From assembly GCA_965263305.1 (NCBI GenBank), contig OZ253666.1, forward strand, positions 1,550,001 to 1,614,000: a DNA stretch of 64,000 bases, given 5' to 3'. Shown one piece after another: positions 9,211 through 18,043 of the stretch (the first letter of the stretch is position 1; every line of letters begins with the position of its first letter). The stretch is from MED-G105 sp965263305 (GTDB taxonomy: Bacteria; Pseudomonadota; Alphaproteobacteria; Caulobacterales; Parvularculaceae). The notes under the pieces are model-generated. The model was not told the origin of the DNA, searched no databases, and saw only the letters and a list, made by a program, of their open reading frames with translations. The position numbers and the translations under genes are program-made.

Positions 9211-9323
9211 CTGCGCGGCTGCCGTCTTCATGGTGGTCTTGCTTGGTTTTAGCGCGCGGCTCATAACGGCCTTCAACCTATATTCTTCCCGCCTCTTCGA
9301 GCCTATCCACAGGAAATTGCCCT

Positions 9324-12116
9324 ATGGCCGCTGCCGCCGCCTCTTCACCGAATGTCTATCTTGTCGACGGCTCCGCTTACATCTTTCGCGCTTATCACGC
9401 CCTGCCGCCGTTAACACGCAAATCAGACGGCCTGCCGGTGGGGGCTGTCTCCGGCTTTTGCAACATGCTTTACAAACTGTTGGCGGATATGGGGGATGAT
9501 CATCACCCTACCCATCTTGCAGTTATTTTCGATCATTCATCCCATACTTTTCGCAACGATCTTTACTCTGAATATAAAGCAAACCGCTCCGAACCACCCG
9601 AGGATCTGCGCCCCCAATTCCCCCTCGTGCGCGAGGCGACCCGTGCGTTCAATGTTCCGTCCATTGAGATGGAGGGTTTCGAGGCGGATGACATCATCGC
9701 GTCCTACGCCAAGGCGATTGAAGCGGCGGGCGGCGAATGCGTCATTATCTCGTCGGATAAAGATTTGATGCAGCTCGTCACCGATAAAGTGACGATGTTT
9801 GACACGATGAAGAACAAGCGCATCGCCCGAGAAGAGGTCATTGATAAGTTTGGCGCCCCGCCGGAGAAAGTCATTGATATTCAGGCCCTGGCCGGCGACA
9901 GCGTCGATAACGTTCCCGGCGTACCCGGCATCGGCGTGAAGACAGCCGCCCAACTCCTCGAGGAATATGGCGATTTAGAAACCCTGTTGGCGCGCGCCGA
10001 AGAAATCAAACAAAAGAAACGCCGCGAGAACCTCATCGAGTTCGCTGACGACGCGCGTTTGTCCAAAACTCTGGTTACCCTGAAAGATGACCTTGATCTG
10101 CCGGAGCCCATCGACGCCCTCGTTATGAAACCAATCGACCGGGACAAACTGCTCGGGTTTTTCAAAGAGATGGACTTCAACACCATCACCCGGCGGGTCC
10201 TAGCGGATTTGGGCGGGGAGGCGGAAACGACCGATGGGCCAACGCCGAGCGATACCCCGATTAATCCCGACGCCTACAAAACGATTTTCGATCCTGAAGA
10301 GCTAAAAACTTGGATCGCCAGAGCCTATGAGCGAGGCGTACTTGCTGTTGATACGGAGACCGATAGCCTTGACCCCATGGCGGCGACCCTCGTTGGCGTA
10401 TGCCTCGCCATTGCGCCAGGAGATGCTTGTTACATCCCCCTCGCCCATGGTGCGAAGGGCCTGACCCTCGATGACACCGCCGAGGACGCCGATGTCAAAA
10501 AACAAATGAAGCCCGCCGACGCATTGAAAATTCTAAAACCGGTGTTGCAGGATCCGGCCGTCCTGAAGATCGGGCAGAATTTCAAATACGACCTCAATGT
10601 GCTCGCGCGTCATGGGTTAACGGTGACGCCTTTTGACGACACCATGCTCATTTCCTACACCCTTGATTGCGGCAAAGGCGGCCATGGGATGGATGAGTTA
10701 TCGACCCGCTGGCTCGACCATCAGCCTATCAAGTTTTCCGACCTTGTTGGCGCCGGCAAAAACCAGAAGACGTTTGACGAGGTCGAGATCGCTGTCGCGT
10801 CGAGATACGCTGCAGAGGACGCTGACGTGACGTTGCGGCTGCACCAGCAATTAAAACCGCGCCTGTCCGCTGAAAGCAAAACCACCGTCTACGAAACATT
10901 GGAACGCCCGCTGGCGCCAGTGATCGCCGCCATGGAGCGTGAAGGGGTCAAAATCGATAAGGCGGTTCTGGCGCGTCTTTCCGGCGATTTTGCCCAACGC
11001 ATGGCCGCCCATGAAGCCGAGGCCCATGACCTCGCCGGGGAGACATTTAATCTCGGCTCACCAAAGCAGATTTCCGAGCTATTATTCGGCAAGCTCGGCC
11101 TGCCGGGCGGGCGCAAAACCGCCAAAGGCGCCTGGTCGACAAAGGCCGATGTGTTGGAAGAGCTCGCCGTCGAAGGCCATGATCTGCCCCGGGCGATCTT
11201 GAACTGGCGATCCCTGTCAAAGTTGAAAAGCACCTATACTGACGCCCTGCCCCTCGCCATCAATGCAGAGACGGGCCGCGTTCACACCTCCTACTCCCTC
11301 GCCGCGACGACGACGGGGCGCCTCGCCTCCAACGATCCGAACTTGCAGAACATTCCCATCCGAACGGAAGATGGGCGAAAAATCCGTACCGCCTTTGTGC
11401 CCGAAAAGGGTAACGTTCTGATCTCGGCGGACTACAGTCAGATCGAATTGCGGCTTCTCGCCCATATCGCGGATCTCACCTCTATGAAGGAAGCGTTTGC
11501 GAACGGCGTTGATATTCACGCGATGACAGCGTCGGAAATGTTTGGCGACCCGGTCGAAGGGATGGACCCAATGGTGCGCCGACGCGCCAAGGCGATCAAT
11601 TTCGGCATTATCTACGGAATTTCGGCCTTTGGTCTCGCCAACCAGCTCAGCATCTCCCGGGCGGAGGCGAAATCCTATATCGATAGTTACTTCGAACGGT
11701 TTCCGGGCATTCGTCGGTATATGGATGAAACGATCGCCGAGGCCAAAACAAATGGTTATGTGGAGACGATTTTTGGGCGGCGCACCTATGTGCGCGGGAT
11801 CAACGACAAACAGCCCGCCATGCGCGGCTACGCCGAACGCCAAGCCATCAACGCCCCCATCCAAGGCGCTGCGGCCGATGTCATCCGCCGGGCCATGGCG
11901 CGCCTGCCTGCGGCCCTTAAAAAAGCAAAGCTAGACGCCCGCATGCTGCTCCAGGTGCATGACGAGTTGATTTTTGAAGTCCCCAAAGCGCAAGCCGACG
12001 AGACCTGCGCCCTTGTTTCCAAAGTGATGGAGGCCGCACCGACCCCCGCGGTCAATCTCAGTGTTCCTTTAGTCGTCGAGGCGCAGGGCGGCGCCAACTG
12101 GGATGAAGCTCACTAA
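9324..12116 (+). CDS. polA: DNA polymerase I
   Basis: Repair and Okazaki-fragment polymerase of 930 residues. It is a full three-domain form. Residues about 10-300 are the 5'-nuclease (FEADDIIASYAKA, ISSDKDLMQLV, ALAGDSVDNVPGVPGIGVKT). Residues about 325-520 are a 3'-5' exonuclease that keeps its metal ligands (VDTETDSLDP, GQNFKYDLNVLARHG, YAAEDADVT), so proofreading should be active. Residues about 550-930 are the polymerase (LISADYSQIELRLLAH, RRRAKAINFGIIYGIS, LLQVHDELIFEVP). AGGAA lies nine bases before the start. No frame damage. Confidence 0.97.
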   Translation: MAAAAASSPNVYLVDGSAYIFRAYHALPPLTRKSDGLPVGAVSGFCNMLYKLLADMGDDHHPTHLAVIFDHSSHTFRNDLYSEYKANRSEPPEDLRPQFPLVREATRAFNVPSIEMEGFEADDIIASYAKAIEAAGGECVIISSDKDLMQLVTDKVTMFDTMKNKRIAREEVIDKFGAPPEKVIDIQALAGDSVDNVPGVPGIGVKTAAQLLEEYGDLETLLARAEEIKQKKRRENLIEFADDARLSKTLVTLKDDLDLPEPIDALVMKPIDRDKLLGFFKEMDFNTITRRVLADLGGEAETTDGPTPSDTPINPDAYKTIFDPEELKTWIARAYERGVLAVDTETDSLDPMAATLVGVCLAIAPGDACYIPLAHGAKGLTLDDTAEDADVKKQMKPADALKILKPVLQDPAVLKIGQNFKYDLNVLARHGLTVTPFDDTMLISYTLDCGKGGHGMDELSTRWLDHQPIKFSDLVGAGKNQKTFDEVEIAVASRYAAEDADVTLRLHQQLKPRLSAESKTTVYETLERPLAPVIAAMEREGVKIDKAVLARLSGDFAQRMAAHEAEAHDLAGETFNLGSPKQISELLFGKLGLPGGRKTAKGAWSTKADVLEELAVEGHDLPRAILNWRSLSKLKSTYTDALPLAINAETGRVHTSYSLAATTTGRLASNDPNLQNIPIRTEDGRKIRTAFVPEKGNVLISADYSQIELRLLAHIADLTSMKEAFANGVDIHAMTASEMFGDPVEGMDPMVRRRAKAINFGIIYGISAFGLANQLSISRAEAKSYIDSYFERFPGIRRYMDETIAEAKTNGYVETIFGRRTYVRGINDKQPAMRGYAERQAINAPIQGAAADVIRRAMARLPAALKKAKLDARMLLQVHDELIFEVPKAQADETCALVSKVMEAAPTPAVNLSVPLVVEAQGGANWDEAH

Positions 12117-12284
12117 TCACCGGAACGCGATGAAACCGTTTCAATCCCGAGGCCCTGACCATGTTGCGGGGCGCGCCCAATAACGCTCGCCAACATTGGC
12201 GTCCCGATATCGCGGTGCAAGGCACCGTCTCCGATGACAGGCGCTTTCTTGTATCGCAAGAGGTCTTTAAGCTAAAGCCGCTCC

Positions 12285-13493
12285 ATGCCCCATGACATCC
12301 CGCAATTGACCGCACCAAGTAATACAGAATTCGGATCCCAGACGCCGCCCAAACTCAAGGTCGCGCTTTTTTCCGGCAACTATAATTATGTCGTCGATGG
12401 ACCCGTTCGCGCCCTCAATAACCTGATCGCTCATTTGGAAGCGCGCGGGCATGAGGCTCTAGTGTTCGCCCCAACCATCAAGAATCCGCCATTCGCCCAT
12501 TCGGGCGAGTTGATTTCCATTCCGTCTTTCGCCCTGCCTGGATCCCGGAGCGAATACCGTCTCGGCCTCGGTCTGTTTGGCGCGGCGAAGAAGCGCCTGG
12601 ATGCATTTCAACCAAATCTCATTCACATCGCAGCGCCGGACATTACTGGTCTCCACGCGCTGAAATATGCTGAGAAAAACGATATCACGCCCGTCGCCTC
12701 GTTCCATACGCGGTTCGACACATACCCACAGTATTACGGGGCGCATTGGCTGGAAAAACATCTGACCAATTACATGCGCAATTTCTACAATCGATGCGCC
12801 CATGTTTACGCGCCATCGGATTCTATGCGCGAGGAGCTTGCCCGCGACGGCATTGGCAAAGATGTGCGGCTCTGGACGCGCGGCGTTGATGAGACGATCT
12901 TCCATCCCTCCCGGCGCGACCTTGACTGGCGGCGCGCCAATAACATCGCCGACGATGAAATCGCCGTCGCCTTTGTGGGCCGGGTGGTGCTGGAAAAAGG
13001 CATTGATGTCTTTGCGGAGGCCGTCATGGCCGCCCAACAAAAGAACGCGAAAATTCGCGCGATTATCGTGGGCGATGGCCCGGAACGCGAGCGATTTCAA
13101 AAGCAGCTGCCGAGGGAGGTGTTCACTGGCTATCAGCAAGGGGGCGACCTCGCCCGCGCTTACGCCAGCGCCGACATTTTCTTCAATCCGAGCATCACCG
13201 AAACATTTGGGAACGTGACGCTCGAGGCAATGGCCTGCGGCTTGCCTAGCGTTGGCGCAAGCGCCTCAGGCAGCCGTTCGTTGATCGAAGAGAATGTGTC
13301 AGGGTTATTGTCCGACGCGGCGCTTGGCGCAGATGGCTTCGCCGACAGGCTTCACGTTCTGGCGACGGACGCTGTGATGCGAGAGCGCATGGGTAAGGCC
13401 GCGCTCGAAAAAAGTCAGGCATTTCGCTGGCCTGCTGTTCTCGACGCTCTAATCGAAAACTATCGCCATGCAATAAACGACAGGAAACTGTGA
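12285..13493 (+). CDS. GT4-family glycosyltransferase (MgtA/SqdX-like)
   Basis: Transfers a sugar from a nucleotide donor, probably to a membrane lipid or envelope glycan; 402 residues, no signal peptide. The N-terminal Rossmann domain shows KVALFSGNYNYVVDGPVRAL and SFHTRFDTYPQYYG. The C-terminal donor domain has AFVGRVVLEKGIDVFAEA, IIVGDGPERERFQ and the EX7E catalytic pattern in NPSITETFGNVTLEAMACGLPS (split here as TETFGNVTLEAM). Closest recognisable branch: GDP-mannose or UDP-sugar diacylglycerol glycosyltransferases. It is 183 bases upstream of a second GT4 gene, and the two may work in series. Donor and acceptor cannot be read from the sequence. Confidence 0.85.
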   Translation: MPHDIPQLTAPSNTEFGSQTPPKLKVALFSGNYNYVVDGPVRALNNLIAHLEARGHEALVFAPTIKNPPFAHSGELISIPSFALPGSRSEYRLGLGLFGAAKKRLDAFQPNLIHIAAPDITGLHALKYAEKNDITPVASFHTRFDTYPQYYGAHWLEKHLTNYMRNFYNRCAHVYAPSDSMREELARDGIGKDVRLWTRGVDETIFHPSRRDLDWRRANNIADDEIAVAFVGRVVLEKGIDVFAEAVMAAQQKNAKIRAIIVGDGPERERFQKQLPREVFTGYQQGGDLARAYASADIFFNPSITETFGNVTLEAMACGLPSVGASASGSRSLIEENVSGLLSDAALGADGFADRLHVLATDAVMRERMGKAALEKSQAFRWPAVLDALIENYRHAINDRKL

Positions 13494-13676
13494 TCGCGCG
13501 GTTGTTGCTATCTCTTTGTTCATCGAGACAAATCTTAACCATCGCAATAGGCGCGGACTTAAAGCGGGTACAGACCGTTTCAGCGGGGCCAAGTTTGCGT
13601 ATGAAACGTCGAGCCTTAAGAGGGCGATCACCCTGACGGGGAAAGAGACAAAGGAACGAGACGAGGGCGACAGCGC

Positions 13677-14858
13677 ATGCGGCTGGTTGATATTTCAGAA
13701 TTCTTCAGTGACTTTGGGGGCGGCGTTAAAACCTATGTCCACCAAAAACTGGAAGCTTGCGCCCAGGCTGGTTGCGAGGCGACGATTATTGCGCCGGGCC
13801 CCGCCGATCGTCGCGAAAGGCGTCTTGGCGGCGAAATCATTTGGGTGCGCTCCCCGACCCTCGCCTTCGATCATCGCTATCACGCTTTCAAACATGTAAA
13901 ACCGGTCCACGATTTGTTGGACGAACTAAAGCCCGATGTCGTCGAGGGCTCCTCCACTTGGAGGGGCGGCTGGATGGCCGGCACATGGAGTGGTGACGCC
14001 GCAAAGTCGCTCTTTCTGCATCAGGACCCCGTCGCTGTTTATCCCCACTCCTTTCTAAGCCCTTTGATCAAGGAAGAGCGGGTCGACCAGCTCTGCTTTT
14101 GGTTTTGGTGGTATCTGCGCCGCCTTTCCAACCATTTTGACGCCACCGTCGTGGCGGGCGAATGGTTTGCGCGCCGCTTAGAAAAATTCGGCGTGAAGCG
14201 CCCCATTGTCACCCCCCTTGGCATTGAGAAATCACAGTTCGACCATACCCTGCGCAGCGAAGAGCTTCGTCGCACCATGCTCGCCGAATGCGGTGTTCAT
14301 GATCAGAACGCGGCGCTGTTTATCGCGATCAGCCGCCATCACCCGGAGAAACGCCTTGGCATGTTGATGGACGCCTTCGCGAGGGTATCCGAAACACGGC
14401 CGGCGGGACTTTACATCATTGGCGACGGCCCTGCCTGGCGTTTTGTAAAACGCAAAGCCGCGCGCCATACCGGGGTGAATATCGCGGGACATTTCAGCGA
14501 CCGCTCAGAAATCGCCAAACGCCTGGCGAGCGCCGATTACATGGTCCATGGCGGCGCCGCGGAAACATTCGGTCTCGTGGTCGCTGAAGCCTTGGCGTCG
14601 GGCTTACCGGTGGTGGCGCCCAATTTGGGCGGGGCGGCCGATCTTGCCCATCCGGCCTATGGCGAGGTGTATCGCGCCGGCGACCCAAAGGCCTGCGCCG
14701 AGGCCCTTCATCGCGTTCTCGATCGCGACAGAGATGAGCTGGCTCTCGCCGCACGCGCCGGCGCCCGGCGTATCGGCGCGCCCCAGGATCATTTCAATAC
14801 CCTCTTGGAACAATATGCGATGCTTGCCGACGAGCGCCGTAAGCGCCTTGCCGCATAA
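13677..14858 (+). CDS. GT4-family glycosyltransferase, second of a pair
   Basis: A 393-residue GT-B glycosyltransferase distinct from its upstream neighbour. The N-terminal domain opens with MRLVDISEFFSDFGGGVKTY, the usual acceptor-side glycine loop. The donor domain shows FIAISRHHPEKRLGMLMDAF, LYIIGDGPAW and the catalytic E-rich motif GGAAETFGLVVAEALASGLP. No membrane segment is evident, so it probably works at the inner face of the membrane. The start is the ATG at 13677 with GACGAGGG upstream. It ends 38 bases from the convergent hemW stop. Together with the preceding gene it may build a two-sugar glycolipid; that is inference from adjacency. Confidence 0.85.
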   Translation: MRLVDISEFFSDFGGGVKTYVHQKLEACAQAGCEATIIAPGPADRRERRLGGEIIWVRSPTLAFDHRYHAFKHVKPVHDLLDELKPDVVEGSSTWRGGWMAGTWSGDAAKSLFLHQDPVAVYPHSFLSPLIKEERVDQLCFWFWWYLRRLSNHFDATVVAGEWFARRLEKFGVKRPIVTPLGIEKSQFDHTLRSEELRRTMLAECGVHDQNAALFIAISRHHPEKRLGMLMDAFARVSETRPAGLYIIGDGPAWRFVKRKAARHTGVNIAGHFSDRSEIAKRLASADYMVHGGAAETFGLVVAEALASGLPVVAPNLGGAADLAHPAYGEVYRAGDPKACAEALHRVLDRDRDELALAARAGARRIGAPQDHFNTLLEQYAMLADERRKRLAA

Positions 14859-14896
14859 GCATCGTTGAAAATCACCATCGATGCTCCGACTTCGGA

Positions 14897-16051
14897 TCAG
14901 AGTAACAGATTACTCAAAACGGCGTTTAGTACGAGCCGGCCTTTCGGTGTCGCCGCGATGTTCTCGCCGTCATCCACCAACAACTCCTCTGCGATCAGCA
15001 TCGCCAATCGATCTTGAAAATCGCCGCGGTCTTGATCGTATAGGCGCACACCCTCCCGGCGGCGAAGCCCCATGGTGATCCTCTCAAGACGCTCTTCTTC
15101 GTCAGAGAGGGCGCTTTCCTCCGCAATACCTGAATTGCTTTGCTCAGTTTGCATTAAATACGTCTCGGGCGCGCGCGCCGCTTCCGTCGCGAAGCGGGTT
15201 CCATCGACTGTGAGGCGACCATGGGCGCCTGGCCCAACGCCAACATAATCATCTGCATTCCAATAAAGGGCGTTATGGCGGGAGTGATATCCATCGCGGG
15301 CATGATTGGAAACTTCGTAGGCGCCGAACCCCGCCGCCGCCGTCACGTCTTGGGTCAACGTATAAAAATCAGCGGACATTTCTTCAGGCGGCATCGAGAA
15401 CGCGCCGCGCCCAACGGCGTTCGCAAATGCGGTTTTGGGCTCGATTGTGAGTTGATAGAGAGATAAATGCGGCGCGCCAAAAGCAATCGCCTCTTCAAGC
15501 TCTCTCTTCCAGGCGTCAAGGCTTTGGCCCGGGCGGGCGTAAATCAAATCGAGGCTGACATTGTGAAAGACATCGACGGCTTTTCCGATGGCCCGGCGCG
15601 CGGCGTCACTGTCATGATTGCGCCCGAGAAACTCTAACGCACCATCTTGCAAAGACTGAACGCCGAGGGAGAGGCGATTGACCCCACCGGCGCGAAAACC
15701 AGCCAGGCGCTCCGTTTCCGCATCCGTTGGGTTCGCCTCCAATGTCACTTCAAGATCGTTGACCGGCGACCAGAGCGTCCGGCAGTGATCGATGATCGTT
15801 TCCACAAGACTTACCGGCGCAAGGGAGGGCGTCCCGCCGCCCCAATAAATGCTGTGTAGGTCACGGCCCCCGGTCCGCCCACGCCAATGGGTCAGGTCGC
15901 GCTTTAACGCCTCAACCCAACGCGCGTCGTCGACGTCACGATTTTTGTAGACATTAAAATCACAATACGGACAAATTCGCGCGCAATAGGGCCAATGAAT
16001 GTAAACGCCGAGCCGTGGGGACGGCTGTGCAATATGACCGTCAGCCGTCAT
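14897..16051 (-). CDS. hemW: Radical SAM heme chaperone HemW
   Basis: Member of the HemN-like radical SAM family that binds and delivers heme; it is not the coproporphyrinogen oxidase itself. The cluster motif is YCARICPYCDFNVYKNR near residue 25 (CX3CX2C). The short HemW form lacks HemN's extra N-terminal residues, and the fourth cysteine found in HemN is replaced here by the FN of CDFN. Further family blocks are SIYWGGGTPSL, EVTLEANPTD and LGVQSLQDGALEFLGR. It is preceded on the same strand by rdgB, a common alphaproteobacterial order. The frame extends to a TTG at 16081, but the ATG at 16051 is preferred; neither has a strong ribosome site. Confidence 0.9.
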   Translation of the reverse strand: MTADGHIAQPSPRLGVYIHWPYCARICPYCDFNVYKNRDVDDARWVEALKRDLTHWRGRTGGRDLHSIYWGGGTPSLAPVSLVETIIDHCRTLWSPVNDLEVTLEANPTDAETERLAGFRAGGVNRLSLGVQSLQDGALEFLGRNHDSDAARRAIGKAVDVFHNVSLDLIYARPGQSLDAWKRELEEAIAFGAPHLSLYQLTIEPKTAFANAVGRGAFSMPPEEMSADFYTLTQDVTAAAGFGAYEVSNHARDGYHSRHNALYWNADDYVGVGPGAHGRLTVDGTRFATEAARAPETYLMQTEQSNSGIAEESALSDEEERLERITMGLRRREGVRLYDQDRGDFQDRLAMLIAEELLVDDGENIAATPKGRLVLNAVLSNLLL

Positions 16052-16111
16052 GAATGGGTCGCCGCACCAGAATGAAGTCAAAGACTAAAGTGATCTGAGG
16101 TTCCACCAAGA

Positions 16112-16741
16112 TCACCTCAAGCACCCGGCGACGAGTTTCGCAAAAGCATCGGCGCGGTGGGACATGGCGTGTTTGCGCGCTGGCGCCATTTCCCCGAAGG
16201 TTTCCGCCTCGCCATCTGCGATGAAAATAGGGTCGTACCCAAAGCCATGGGCCCCACGCGGCGGAAACGAGATACGCCCACGAACCTCCCCCAAAAAGCT
16301 TTCTTCGTGACCGTCGGGCCAGGCCACACATAGGCAGCAGACAAAACGCGCCCCATCTTTGTTGTCGCCCTTCGATCGGTCGGCGGCCAACCCCATCTCT
16401 TTTTCCACGCGGGCCATCGCGTAGGCGAAATCACGCTCGTCGCCGGGTGTTTTTTCGGCCCAATCCGCCGCATGGACCCCGGGTTGGTTATCAAGACAGA
16501 AAATCTCTAATCCGGAGTCATCGGCGAGGGCTGGCAGCTGCGCCCCTTGCGCCGCCGCATGGGCCTTGATCGCCGCGTTGCCCTGGAAGGTTTCTTCCGT
16601 CTCCGCCGGCGAAGGCAGGCCAAGATCCCCTGCGGAGACCACCTCCAACCCAAACGGGCCCACTAATTCATTGATTTCTATTATTTTTCCGGCGTTGTGA
16701 CTAGCAATTACCAAGCGCCCAGGAGTGAGTTTTCTAGCCAT
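16112..16741 (-). CDS. rdgB: dITP/XTP pyrophosphatase (Ham1/RdgB)
   Basis: Removes non-canonical purine nucleoside triphosphates (dITP, XTP) from the nucleotide pool, giving the monophosphate and pyrophosphate. The N-terminal signature is LVIASHNAGKIIEI, followed by ETEETFQGNAAIKA, the catalytic LPALADDSGLEIFCLDNQPG and the late GAHGFGYDPIFI. Length 209 residues is normal. The ATG at 16741 (MARKLTPGR) is chosen over one at 16753, whose ribosome site would sit on the codon itself. It is followed by hemW 60 bases on. Its promoter must lie in the same 16742-16830 interval as the divergent operon's operators. Confidence 0.93.
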   Translation of the reverse strand: MARKLTPGRLVIASHNAGKIIEINELVGPFGLEVVSAGDLGLPSPAETEETFQGNAAIKAHAAAQGAQLPALADDSGLEIFCLDNQPGVHAADWAEKTPGDERDFAYAMARVEKEMGLAADRSKGDNKDGARFVCCLCVAWPDGHEESFLGEVRGRISFPPRGAHGFGYDPIFIADGEAETFGEMAPARKHAMSHRADAFAKLVAGCLR

Positions 16742-16778
16742 TTCCGCCAGCATCCTTATTCTTTATCGGAAAATATTT

Positions 16779-16816
16779 ATCGTTTTTCGAAAAAAACACT
16801 TGCATCGTTTTTCGAT
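16779..16816 (+). promoter_or_regulatory. Two copies of an ATCG-T5-CGA operator-like motif with overlapping promoter
   Basis: ATCGTTTTTCGA occurs at 16779-16790 and again at 16804-16815, 25 bases apart. The second copy is a perfect palindrome with one more base (ATCG-T5-CGAT, 16804-16816). It sits between a candidate -35 (TTGCAT, 16800-16805) and -10 (TATTGA, 16824-16829) reading toward the 47-aa gene. A dyad inside the spacer is the classic position of a repressor operator. The small XRE regulator at the operon's end is the obvious candidate ligand; this is inferred. Confidence 0.55.
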
Positions 16817-16970
16817 ATGGTCATATTGAATATCAATAAGACGCTGATCAACAGCGCGAAAAAAAGAGCGGGTCGACGAAAGCCGACACCGCTCAAGAAA
16901 ACAGCCAAAACGCGTTCCAGCAACCTGGACGACCCAAAAACCCGAGACCGGATAAAAAGGAGAAACCCAT

Positions 16971-17114
16971 ATGTCGCGCCTTCACGCAGCCCTCAGCTTT
17001 CCCGCAATTGATAAATTTGTCAATGTTCTTTTCGTCATAGCCGGCGTCAGCCTCGTTTCGGCGGGATACGTTGCGGCCATCGCACAGGCTTCCGGCCTGA
17101 CCGCCATCGCCTAG
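16971..17114 (+). CDS. 47-aa small membrane peptide
   Basis: Too short for routine gene finding but well supported. AAGGAG lies eight bases before the ATG. The product has one hydrophobic segment (residues about 17-38, FVNVLFVIAGVSLVSAGYVA), preceded by a short polar part with one Asp and one Lys and followed by a short tail ending in GLTAIA. I do not recognise a family. It is the first frame downstream of the operator and promoter at 16779-16829 and is followed by a GC-rich hairpin. It may be a small regulatory or structural membrane peptide belonging with the DUF2975/XRE genes. Confidence 0.6.
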   Translation: MSRLHAALSFPAIDKFVNVLFVIAGVSLVSAGYVAAIAQASGLTAIA

Positions 17115-17140
17115 CGTTCCGGTAGATCAGCCCCAAAAAC

Positions 17141-17171
17141 GGGGGTGCGGCCATCCCACAGACGCACCCCC
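17141..17171 (+). repeat. GC-rich intergenic hairpin
   Basis: GGGGGTGC at 17141-17148 pairs perfectly with GCACCCCC at 17164-17171 around 15 bases. No T-run follows, so it is not a standard terminator. Lying between the 47-aa and 82-aa frames, it could protect the upstream message or dampen read-through. Confidence 0.5.
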
Positions 17172-17220
17172 GGCCGCCGATCCCGAATATCGGCCCGTCG
17201 GGGCGCCATGAGAAAACGCC

Positions 17221-17469
17221 ATGAAACATCACCCCTTAAATCTAGAGCGTGCGCTTTTTTGGTCCACCTTGGCATTCGCCATTTTCCTTTGGACGGGCGG
17301 CGTGACGCCGGCGAACGCGCCCGTCCAGGATCGTTATCTCGCCAACGCTGAAGGCAATGTTGACCGCCTTCACGACGCCATCAGCGCCCACACCCCGGCC
17401 AGCAGCCCCGTGAACCGCCTGCGCGCTAAACCATGCAAGACGCGCTGGTGCGGGGGCGCCATTTACTAG
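17221..17469 (+). CDS. Small probable exported protein, unknown
   Basis: An 82-residue frame with a clear signal-peptide pattern: basic start, hydrophobic core ALFWSTLAFAIFLWTGGV, then ANA as a possible cleavage site near residue 33. The mature part is about 49 residues, polar, with two cysteines near the end (PCKTRWCGG) that could form a disulfide. The ribosome site is weak. It sits between the 47-aa gene and the DUF2975 gene in the same direction, 61 bases before the latter. I know no family. An antisense frame covers it but has no start context. Confidence 0.45.
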   Translation: MKHHPLNLERALFWSTLAFAIFLWTGGVTPANAPVQDRYLANAEGNVDRLHDAISAHTPASSPVNRLRAKPCKTRWCGGAIY

Positions 17470-17530
17470 CCAACGCCGACCACGCCCATCATCAACACCC
17501 AATTTAGGACCCCGACAAGGAAGAGCCGCC

Positions 17531-18043
17531 ATGAAAGCAATCGGCAAAAAATCCATCGCCTCCATGCTCGCTATTGGTTTGCATGGCGTGCGGATCGTTC
17601 TTTGGTTGGGCTTTATGGGGCTGTCCGTTGCCCTCTTCGTGTTACCCGTCATCTTCATTACGGGATCATTTGACGAAGGTTGGCTGACGATCGATGTCGA
17701 CGATGGGTCGAGGATCGGTGATTTTATCGAGGTGCTCGCCCACTGGTTTACCTTCGGCGTCTTGTTGTTCGTCGTGGATCGATTGATCGAGCTGTTAAAA
17801 ACCCTGCGGTTCGGGACGCCCTTTGTTGCAGAGAATGCGGACCGCTTCCGCCGCATTGGCTATGCGCTGTTGATCGGCGAAGCGGCTAAAATCGGTTTTG
17901 GCATTTTAGGGGCGATTTTCGATTCCGATTACCATGGCGGGATCGATCTCATCACCCTCATCGCCATCGCCGCCGTTTTCGTCCTCTCTGAGGTCTTCCA
18001 CGAAGGCGCGCGCATGAAGGAAGAACAGGATCTCACTGTCTGA
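17531..18043 (+). CDS. DUF2975 family membrane protein
   Basis: 170 residues with four predicted membrane segments (about 12-38, 72-92, 112-132 and 140-158). It matches the DUF2975 family in having a short loop of the form LRFGTPFVAENADRFRRIGYA between the middle segments, the most conserved part of the family. AAGGAAGAG lies before the ATG. It overlaps the next gene by one base (TGATG arrangement at 18041-18045), so the two are translationally coupled. DUF2975 proteins are usually paired with a short YozG-like XRE regulator, as here; their activity is unknown. One possibility is that they sequester or signal to the regulator from the membrane. Confidence 0.85.
   Translation: MKAIGKKSIASMLAIGLHGVRIVLWLGFMGLSVALFVLPVIFITGSFDEGWLTIDVDDGSRIGDFIEVLAHWFTFGVLLFVVDRLIELLKTLRFGTPFVAENADRFRRIGYALLIGEAAKIGFGILGAIFDSDYHGGIDLITLIAIAAVFVLSEVFHEGARMKEEQDLTV

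Noticed and set aside
11217..11864. 215-codon minus-strand frame opposite polA
   Set aside because: Antisense to the most conserved polymerase motifs; no start context.
13516..13899. Plus-strand frame between and over the two glycosyltransferases
   Set aside because: Overlaps the certain start of the second glycosyltransferase in another frame and lacks a ribosome site.
16697..17011. 104-codon plus-strand frame across the operator region
   Set aside because: Runs through promoter and operator sequence, has no ribosome site, and overlaps the better-supported 47-aa frame.
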